64,000 nucleotides of DNA, from assembly GCA_006384855.1 (NCBI GenBank), contig VCJN01002648.1:1-64000 (forward strand). The letters are read 5' to 3'. A program made the position numbers and the translations under genes. Below, piece after piece: positions 56,128 to 64,000 of this stretch. Positions within the stretch are counted from its first letter, which is position 1. Each line of letters opens with the position of its first letter. Under the pieces are notes generated by a model. The model worked only from the letters and a program-made list of their open reading frames with translations. It did not search any database and was not told where the DNA came from. This DNA comes from Tetraselmis striata. Its lineage: Eukaryota; Chlorophyta; Chlorodendrophyceae; Chlorodendrales; Chlorodendraceae.

Positions 56128-59100
56128 AGCAAACTCGAAATTAAAATTGATTTACAACTTACTGCTAGTCCGCTGCTCTCCGCTATATGGACCGTGTTGC
56201 TCTAAGGGCATGCCGTCTGTGACCATAGTAGGGACACAATATATAATAGCTAGACGTACTGACCATTCTCTCTTGTGTCCATCCCCTCCTCCTTCCGTCG
56301 CAGTTTTGGCTGCCCCTCATGTCTATTTATCTCTGAATTCGCGGCAGCTCCGTCATTCGCGCCCAATTCATTTATAGAGCCCCATGCATCCTCCGGGTTT
56401 TTGGTCCGCTGCGCACAACTTCGACCCGTTGCTCGGGTAGGCATCTAGCTAGGGCGGCGCCATGTTCCTGTCCATTCCCATTTGCTGCGGTATGTCCCGA
56501 AGGGGGCGCACAGGTGGACTGTGGCAGCCGAAGCGTCCCGCCTTGCTTTACGACCCGTACATGGGTCTCCGCCACCATGTGAGGTGCCGTCTCAAGCATA
56601 TGGTTGCCTTTGGGGTAGTATGTTAATATATGGCTCGGGGCCAAATGGGGGTTGCGGTTAGTGCGCCGGCGGGGCGCGTGGGGGCTTGTGCGGGCATGGG
56701 GCTCGGAGGCCCTCTATGTCTCCGTCCATGTAGTCTTCTTCCTCGACCAGGTCGCCGAGATCTTTCGGCGCCCGAGTCGTGTTCGTCGTCTGCCATCCGC
56801 TCACGTTGCTAGGGCGGAGAGCGGGTGAGGGGGGAGGAATGAGAGAGTGGAGCGGGCCGCCCGTGCTGAGGGAGGTAATACTTTTGCGATGCGTTTTCGT
56901 CTGAGGGGAAAGCTGCGGTCCATTTGGTCGACAACTTGTGAATGAGGTGTGAGCGGCCTCCGGGCGGGAGGTGTCGCGAGTGGCGAGGTCTTCTTGGAGG
57001 CCAGTTTTGGCTCGCGGTGAGCTTCCGGAGCGGGGGAAGAGCAGGGTCGAGGTTGACCGGGCGCCCGGGCGGAGAGAGGTGTACGTTTGTGTGCCACGCG
57101 TTTCTCCCAAGGGCCGGGGGCGTGGCTTTGGGCAGGTTGCGGGCCGCCATCGGTGATCACACTTCTGGCAATGACCGGGCGGGTTGGTTGGGTGCGGATG
57201 CGAGTGCGGGCCGCCACTTCCGGTTTCTTTTCGCGAGGTGGGCTGTGTTCTGCCTCGGACACGGAGGCGATGGGTGCGGGCATGTTCCGATCGCGGCCGT
57301 GTCCACTGCCTCTGCCAAGACCGGGGTTGCGGCCGGAGCCATAGGTCGGGCCGCGGCCAAGGCCGCGACGAGTGTGAGCTGAGGGGTCGGGCAAAAGCGG
57401 CTGGGTTGGAAGCTTCTGGGATCCGCGGACTTGGCGCGGTGGGTAGATTCAACGGCTGTCAAATCCACAAGCTGGGACATCACCGCTTTTTGGAATTCGC
57501 TGCGTTCGGCTTTGGTGTGTGTGGGCTTGGTGAATGCCTCGAGGGCGCCGCCTCCGTAGGCGCCTAAGGAGACATCCAAGAAGCGGAGATCGTTGTTACT
57601 GCCTGGATGGGGTGGTGCTGAGCAGCCACGCCGGCGGGTGGCGGGAGGGTTTGCCTGCATCTGTAGTGGGGGCGGGAGGGGGGGGGGCACCATGTAGCGG
57701 CCCGGCGCTTCAGGGTCGTCCTCGATGCGTAGGCGGACGCGCTTCGAGTGGACACACACCAAAGATGACGCCAAGGGGGTTGGAGAGATATATTGCGAAG
57801 CGCGAAGCCCCGGACTAAGTGGAGATGGGACGGCGATTTTGTACTGTGGTGACTCCGGGCCGGCACTTGTACATGTCGAGGGACGCCGGGTATAGGTTTG
57901 GGTCAACACCGGCCTCTTGGAGTTCTTCAGATGGGCGGTTCGTAGTGTGTGGGCTCCCCGCAGGGAGAGCCGCATGTTCGTGGCGGAGGGCGGCGACTAC
58001 CGCCTCTGCAAGTTGTTCATGGTCGGGTAGGGGCTTGGTAGAGGGGGGGGGGTATATATGAGAAGTGTGGCAGTCGACGACGTAGGTGAAGAAGTCATCG
58101 TTGGCCGCTTTGGTCGGCGTTTGACCGTTATGCGAGGTATATGGCAATTGGGTTTTGCTAATTTGCATCTAGAGCGCGGGCATATAGTCCGTTGCCGGCA
58201 GGCATATGACCGCCCCTTGGGCAGCCGGGCCAGCAAATCGGCAGCCTTGGTAGTCGATAGCTCCAGTCGGGTGGTGTGGGCTGGGAGGCGGGGTTTGTGG
58301 GTGTGGAAGATATCGACGAGCTCGTATATAGCGGCAGGGTCCGGGGGGCGAACCTCTACCGTTGGGTTGATTGGTCGTGTGCCGCCAGAGTTGGTGTTGG
58401 CGGGAGAGTCAAGCTAGCCCCGCGCATGGGCCGTGCACGTCTCTACCATCTTGGTTATATTCTTTGGGCGGTGGGTGATGCCACCCATGTTTCTGGCGGC
58501 CGTCTCTATGTCGTGCATAGGAGTGAAGATGTTGGTCAGCCTTGCATGTAGCTCTGGGCCGGACCAGTCTTCGAGCAGGGGGTTGGAGATAAATACCATG
58601 CGTTGCGCACGGAGTTCTGAAGGGATAACCGGGGCGTCGAAGCGGGGGAGCACCGGTGCTCTGGTATTTGTGTATCGTTTGTTGGCGGGGGTCGTGTTGC
58701 AATATGTCGGTAGGCGGATGGCCTCGGTGGCTTCCACCTTGGGAAGGGGGAGTTTTACTGTGCCCATCGTAACGTCCCGTTTGCCTTTCTTACCAGGCAG
58801 CGGGAGAAGTTTCGTATAGACTCGAATGTCATTATTAGCTGTGGCCGTGATGTACGTTCATGCCTTTTGGATAGACTGGAAGATTGTGAGGTTGGCGCTG
58901 CGAAGCTCTTTCTCAATGGTAATGTCAATACCTAGGTTGGAATAGTTGTTCAGAACCGGGATTAGAGTGCCTTGGGGTGGTGCGTTCATCGCCACTCTCG
59001 TGAAGATGGTGTGGGGAGGCTCTTGCAGAGAGTGTTTTGGGAGCTGGTAGGTAGCATGCGTACCGGCGGCCCCCGTGAGGGGGAGGCCGCGCGATGCCAT

Positions 59101-59700
59101 GATGGCCCGCCATGAAGGCTCGGAGGGGTCTTCGGTCTCTTGGGTGTGGTTGCGGCGTGGTCTGGGCGAACGGGTGCTTTGACTTCAGCGGCCGCGTGTA
59201 GCGCGTTCATCGCATACGCGACGGTGCCTTGCGGGATAGGGGCAGTAAGCGCGCGGGCGCGCACACGGAGGGGGAGCCGCTTGCGGCGAGTTGTGGGGGA
59301 GCACTGCTGACGGCAACAACGGAGGTGCCCGCAGCCATCGAGTGAGTGCGAGATAAGTGGGCTGCGGCCGGCAAGCCGGAGGGTCCCTTGGGGTTTGCCG
59401 GCTAGAGCGCGTATGGTGCGGCGTCGCCGCATTGGGCGGTTGCCGGGTGGGCGGTGGGGGATTTGGCGGTCACTCGCCGCTGCAACGTCTTCATCGCTCG
59501 CGCCGGCCGACCCGTAATCATAGGTTGTACCCGCAGCCATCGCTGTGTGGGCGGCTTTGGCGGCTGGGCGGAGGGTTTTGGATTTGACTTTGCGTTTGTC
59601 GAGGCATGTGGGCTCTGCGGTAGGTGGTGCGGCGGCGGATGGGGGTCCTTTTGCCAGTGCATGAGCCAATACGGACCGTCAAGGGGTGATGGGGCACGGA
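56128..59700 (-). mobile_element. Probable minus-strand retroposon, tail at left, decayed ORFs
   Basis: Begins with an ATTTCA-type tail (CGAAATTAAAATTGATT on +) and the body GTGTTGCTCTAAGGGCATGC shared with 50042 and 59973. Minus-strand open frames fill 56640-59670, e.g. FDAPVIPSELRAQRMVFISN, SGPELHARLTNIFTPMHDIE, and APPQGTLIPVLNNYSNLGID, rich in Pro, Arg and Thr, with stops between them. They may be an ORF1/gag-like product. The right edge and target duplication were not found, so the end is approximate. Confidence 0.45.
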
Positions 59701-59972
59701 TCAACCGGCGCGGGTCGGCTTGCCGAACCCTGCGGGACTGCGGCAGCCTCGTCGGCCGGAAGTTTGCCCTCTTCGACTGCCATGACGGCGCATACCGCGC
59801 CCTATCCACGAACGCGCCGCGCGCGCGCGCCGCGTACGGTACGGACTCATGGAGCCGGCGCAGCGCGCCCCGTAGTGGGCCGCGTCTATGTATGCTTATG
59901 TACGGGCCCTTGTGAGCCGCGACGACCTGGGCACCCGGCTACCGGACCTACTCATTAAAGCCGTGACTCCGA

Positions 59973-61968
59973 AATTGAAATTGAAATTGATTACAACGTC
60001 CAGTCTGCTGCATCCACTCGCTCAGACTGAGTTGTTCTTAGGACCTGCTATCTCTAACCACAATGGGAACACGAAGTGTTATCACAGTTCAAGCTATCGG
60101 CCATCCTCTTATGTTTTCTAGCCCCTACTCCGTCCAGTGGGCTATAGCTAAGACAACATCGCCCCCCTGCTATCCCTACCCAAGTCCGACCCGTCCCATC
60201 CAGAGCTCAGCAGGCACGCTAAGGCAGCCAGAGGCGTCCCGCCTGCTGCTACTGAGGTGTGATGGGGGAGGGAACTGACCGGAGTAGTTGCATGGTGCTC
60301 AGTATTTATGTACCGCTGAGCCGGCTAGCGGGGGGGGGGGGGGGGGGGGGGCGGCTACAATGCCCTCCATTTCTAATATTTTTTGGCACAGTATACTGCG
60401 TTTAATGGCATGATGACTTCGTCTCGTGCATGTACCAAGCCCGCGGGTCGGGCGATACACTGTTTGTAATACTTGCGGGGAATGGTGCTGGTAAATTCAA
60501 AAAAATAATGCATTCCGGGCGTACCGGCTAAAAACGTCCGCAGTTCTTGGGTTGAGGCGCTGGTAGTCGCGGGCGTGCGTCTGGCTTGGGGTTGGGTGCC
60601 TTGCCTGCGGAGCATCCGCATACGGCCCACCTGCGGTTGCAAAGGGGTCGTCTGGCGCGGGGGGCGGCGGGGGCGATGAGCCTCTGCCGCGAGTTGGGCC
60701 AGACGGGACGTCTGGGCTGGTGTGCTGGTTGTGGAGGTATGCTCGAGGGGTTGGTGGCCTCCGAGGCCTCTCTTGTCGCGGTGGGGGCTTGGGCTGCGGC
60801 CAGTGGAGCCGGCTCGGGGTGCGGGGCTGGATCGACGCTTGTCGCCGGCTGATCTTCCGGTCGCGGGTCTTCACCGTCCATCTCCGTGTCTTGAGGGGCT
60901 GCCGCGGCCGGGGGGTGGGCCTCTTTTAGCTGGCTAGTTGGTGGTGGCGGGAGCTCCCGGGGGAGCTGGCCATGGTGCATCGCCGACTGGTCGGTTGTAG
61001 TCGGCGCCGGTTGGTGAATAGTCGCCGGCCTCTCCCGCCTACGCATGTGCATGGTTCTGGTTGCGACGAGTTGCGCGTCGGATCTCGTGTTAGTGGCGAG
61101 TCCAACTCTGCTCACCCCTGTCGGAGAGGCGGCAGCCGGCATCGGGGCGCGTCGGGTCACCGCCCGGACGTCGTGAGTTTATGTGTGTGCCCCGCCGAGC
61201 TTGGGGCCGAGGGTACAGATCGGGTTTAGAAGGATACGGCGCACGTCGACCCCCTTCGCACGGTTGCGGGTCGCCGGATCGCAGGATAGCGGGGCGACTT
61301 GTGTGGCACAGCCGGTACCAGGGGAAAGATCGATTGGGGGCTGGCGGGACTGGCGGCGCAAAACGCGGCGGAGACGGCGGATAGCAGGTGGGAGTCGGGT
61401 GCCCGTGAATTCCTTTGCGGCAATGGTAGTTGGGATTTTGGGGGGTTGGGCTCTGCCGCTGCGCAGCGTATCGATAGGGCCGCCGACCGCGGCCTCCTGT
61501 TGCTCCTCGGGTATGTTGGTGTTCACGTTGGTTGTTGTGGTAGTCTCTTGTGGAGTCTGCTCTTCACGCCGCTGTGGGCGCTGGCCGGCAGTTGGCCTGG
61601 GGCGGGCAACAGGTGGAAGTCGGGTGCCTGCGATTTTTTTTGTAGTGACGGCTGTTCGGATCTTGGGGAGTTGCCTGGGTCTTGCCGCCGCGCGGCGCAT
61701 TGAGAGCGGCGCCGACCGCGGCGTTCTATTGATCCTCGGGTCTGTTGATGTCCATGGTGGTTGTAGTGATGATCTCCTGTGGAGCCTGCTCTTCACGCCA
61801 CTGTGGGCGCTGGCCGGCAGTTGGCCTGGTGGTGGGTCGTCCGGTCGTCGGGCGGTCCACCGTTTCACAGAAGTACACTATCATCACCAGTAGAGCCGCG
61901 CCGGCTCGCCCGGATTTAGTACATACGCAGTACTACGCCCCTTGTTCATGGCCGGCTGGAAAGTGAGA
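59973..61968 (-). mobile_element. Minus-strand retroposon, 1996 bp, with 12-bp target duplication
   Basis: Flanked by CCGTGACTCCGA at 59961-59972 and 61969-61980. The left end carries the tail (AATTGAAATTGAAATTGATT on +), so transcription runs leftward. Minus-strand open frames (61868 to about 60500) are Pro/Arg/Ala/Thr-rich (TRRAPMPAAASPTG, QDTEMDGEDPRPEDQPATS) and resemble a disordered ORF1. No RT is present, so it is non-autonomous or 5'-truncated. A 222-bp tandem duplication lies inside. Confidence 0.8.
61386..61830. repeat. Two tandem units of about 222 bp
   Basis: GCAGGTGGGAGTCGGGTGCC (about 61386) recurs as CAGGTGGAAGTCGGGTGCC (about 61609). Likewise TTCACGCCGCTGTGGGCGCT (about 61562) recurs near 61793. 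Confidence 0.8.
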
Positions 61969-62344
61969 CCGTGACTCCGAGAACCTATGGCACGGGCGTG
62001 CGTCGTTACTTGCAGTACTGCACGGAGTATCACATCGAGACCAATAAAGCAATAAAGCATACCAATAAAGCAACCTTCAACATTGCTCTCTGCCGCGGAG
62101 AGCGCGTCCCGAAGAAGTTTTGTGCTCTTTCTCCAGAGGAGCCGGCTCACACCTGGGTCTCAAGCGTGATTGGCAACTAGCTCCCGCAAGCTGCCGCGTC
62201 GGTGGGCGCGACCCCTCACCCTTTTCATGTCGACATCGCACAGCTTACGCAGCGGCTCGGCTGCATCGGCCGTTGCGTGCATTGAGGCGCCGCTTCCCAG
62301 GATATGGCACTTCGGTCACTCGTCTCCTACCAACACGGTGTTCG

Positions 62345-62475
62345 AGACTATATATATCGACCCCACCATGATGCCCACTCATCTCGAAGCTTGGTACACC
62401 AAGTTGCGGGAGTGGGCATCATCCTGGGGTCGATATGTCTTTGCCTTGGCATCATGATGGGGTCGATATATCTAT
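62345..62475. repeat. Inverted/direct repeat cluster (hairpin-forming)
   Basis: ATATCGACCCCACCATGATGCC (split here as ATATCGACCCCACC and ATGATGCC) at about 62350-62371 is inverted twice downstream: GGCATCATCCTGGGGTCGAT (about 62417) and GGCATCATGATGGGGTCGAT (about 62449). Confidence 0.8.
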
Positions 62476-62579
62476 TTCTTTGGCTGGCTGGTCGCTTTCA
62501 CGACCAGCTTACTTGCGGGAGCGTTGTGCCAGCTTTCAGCCGAGTTCCCCGGCATATGATGGCTATCCCATCGGTAAAT

Positions 62580-63015
62580 GCTTGAAATTGAAATTTAAAT
62601 ATCTTACAACTTTGTTCTTGCGTAGGCTTTGATGCTATCTACACACGCAAGTTGTCTTACGGCCCGATCACACGAACCTGCATAGGGTTTGCTGCCAGTT
62701 CGCATTGCACGTAGCGTGTGGTCCTCTGAAGGCCACGTGTGAATGCTTATATTGACAAGCATTAGGGTTCGGTGACACCCTGACTATATTTTAGGCTATG
62801 ACCAACACGTCTTGTTGGGCACCGGCCGTAGCCGCCCCTAGCTGTCTGACTGCCTTATAAGGCAACAATCACAACTGGGCTAGCACCCACTCTCTGCTTT
62901 TCGTGTCTGCCATTTGCATCCACAAACCCGCCCTCTCATCCCAGTTTCTTCGTGTAGGCACCCAAGTGTGTGTGCCAACGATGTAAGCAAGCTAAACTCT
63001 GTTCGCACAGACTGA
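62580..63015 (-). mobile_element. 436-bp retroposon with 17-bp target duplication
   Basis: Flanked by perfect 17-bp direct repeats CTATCCCATCGGTAAAT at 62563-62579 and 63016-63032. The left end carries the tail (CTTGAAATTGAAATTTAAAT on +), the right part is homologous to 49577-49830. Length, tail and long target duplication fit a SINE or truncated LINE inserted by target-primed reverse transcription. No convincing tRNA-type A/B boxes were seen. Confidence 0.88.
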
Positions 63016-63428
63016 CTATCCCATCGGTAAATTTACCTATGCGTGATAGATTTAAGAATTGTAGTTATCGTTATATCTGGGTACCCGCAATAATCGTACC
63101 GCCAGGTAATCCTTACTGCTGGTACAGTACTACAGTACGAACAAGAATTAATAGTGTGTTAAGATTAAGTATGCAGGTAGGCGAGAATATTATAAGTTAG
63201 CTGCAAGAGGCGATTAGGAAACCATCCGAATAGGCAATAATAGGCGAGAATATTATGGATGCTAGAAATATTATTCGTCTGCTGTATATATTTCAAGAAA
63301 CCTTACATGTTCGATACGGCCGGACAAAACTATAAGATGGTCGCTACGTCGCTAGCTACCAATGCCAAGATTACACTAAAATAAAATAAAAAATGCGTAT
63401 ATGCAACGGGGTGTCGCTACGTCGCTAC

Positions 63429-64000
63429 CAGGGTTGGGCATAAGTGACCCCTGGGTCGCTTATGTCATAACATAAGTACTTATGACATAAGTACATAATT
63501 ATGTTATGATCCGGCATAAGCGGAATTATGCCTTATGTTATGACATAATTTTTGAATAATTATGCTCATAACATAATTATGCCATAATTTATGGCATAAG
63601 AAGTGAGGAAGTGGCCGAAATACACCGCCACCGCGACCTTTGTATGTCAGCTCGTCCTTGGGGAACAGCTTGGAACCGTTACGATAGGGCCAGCTCAGCC
63701 ATCGGCTCAGCCCACGTCTTGGCGTTCAGCTCCTCCACAGTCGCACAGAAGGGCCCCTCTCTCGGAAACTTCGGGTGCAGCTGGTTGGTTTTCGAGCCGA
63801 AACACAAAATACAGCATATTGTCTCTCCAGCGGACGAGCCATCCTCAATCTCGCAGTCGTCAGCCTCCCGGGAAGAGTTGTCGACGAATAAGCCCCAATA
63901 AGGCGACTTCCTGCGGGTCGCGTGCGATCCCCATGACGCCTTAAGATTCTTCTTCACTAGCTCAATCCGTGCGCGCGCGCGGCGAATGCCCTCAGCAGTT
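63429..64000. mobile_element. Possible hAT-like DNA transposon left end
   Basis: CAGGGTTGGGCATAAG at 63429 resembles hAT terminal repeats (CAGGG start). It is followed by about 170 bp of nested palindromes built on CATAATTATG and TTATGACATAA (to about 63600). A minus-strand open frame 63957 to 63679 (RRKSPYWGLF, ETICCILCFGSKTN) has a faint BED-finger look with a Cys-x2-Cys pair. The right end is outside the window. Confidence 0.35.

Larger units (their letters stand above)
59888..62180 (+). pseudogene. Tyrosine-recombinase-like ORF (N-terminal part), split by an insertion
   Basis: The left piece from ATG 59888 reads MYAYVRALVSRDDLGTRL, PDLLIKAV. The right piece from about 61976 reads PRTYGTGVRRYLQYCTEYHI. 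The two are continuous once the 1996-bp insertion between target duplications is disregarded. The motif T-Y-x-x-G-x-R-R-Y-x-x-Y-C is typical of the N-terminal, core-binding domain of tyrosine recombinases of DIRS-type elements and Cryptons. The catalytic R-H-R-Y region is not visible downstream, so the gene is broken or truncated. Orientation agrees with the upstream RT. Confidence 0.55.

Overview
The window is nuclear DNA of a eukaryote, most likely a green alga (chlorophyte). The coding genes are GC-rich and split by many short GT-AG introns. Their products have their closest familiar relatives in the green lineage: a KT-type sugar-phosphate/phosphate translocator, a plant-type PotD-like binding protein, ALDH12 and an O-GlcNAc-transferase. 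TGTAA, the usual chlorophyte polyadenylation signal, follows several genes. An IFT43 gene implies cilia at some life stage, which argues against fully non-flagellate algae. Species cannot be fixed from sequence alone.

Left part (1-31 kb) is gene territory. In order: a decayed 3' end of a P5C dehydrogenase gene (+, 0.96-2.7 kb); a complete eight-exon translocator gene (-, 5.0-7.1 kb); a four-exon gamma-glutamylcyclotransferase-like gene (+, 9.1-10.3 kb); a gene for an HPt protein with two worn-out receiver-like domains (-, 11.8-13.6 kb); an unrecognised multi-exon gene (+, 14.9-16.4 kb); a six-exon PotD-like gene with a twin-arginine leader (-, 17.1-20.4 kb); a one-exon FN3-CS gene (+, 21.9-22.6 kb) convergent with four-exon IFT43 (-, 22.9-23.9 kb); a two-exon low-complexity gene (+, 27.2-28.1 kb); and a doubtful small gene near 30 kb.

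Middle part (31-48 kb) is dominated by one gene. It is a 20-exon OGT (GT41 family) gene of about 15.6 kb whose introns are packed with copies of a MITE-like repeat, foldback elements and homopolymer tracts. All 20 exons join in phase to give 756 codons plus stop. An intronless secreted small heat-shock protein gene follows on the opposite strand.

Right part (48-64 kb) has no host gene that I can support. It is a nest of transposable elements. A plus-strand retroelement (gag-like region, reverse transcriptase/RNase H, and a tyrosine-recombinase-like ORF) has been split by later insertions. One is a 2.5-kb LTR element with 293-bp LTRs and a 5-bp target duplication. Another is a 2.0-kb minus-strand retroposon with a 12-bp duplication. 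A third, 436-bp retroposon with a 17-bp duplication lies beside it. Long runs of C or G (about 15-29 nt) recur every 1-3 kb across the whole window, mostly in introns.

The host genes do not form a pathway; they are independent eukaryotic transcription units. Exon boundaries were derived by hand from reading frame, splice sites and family resemblance, and were checked for phase where stated.
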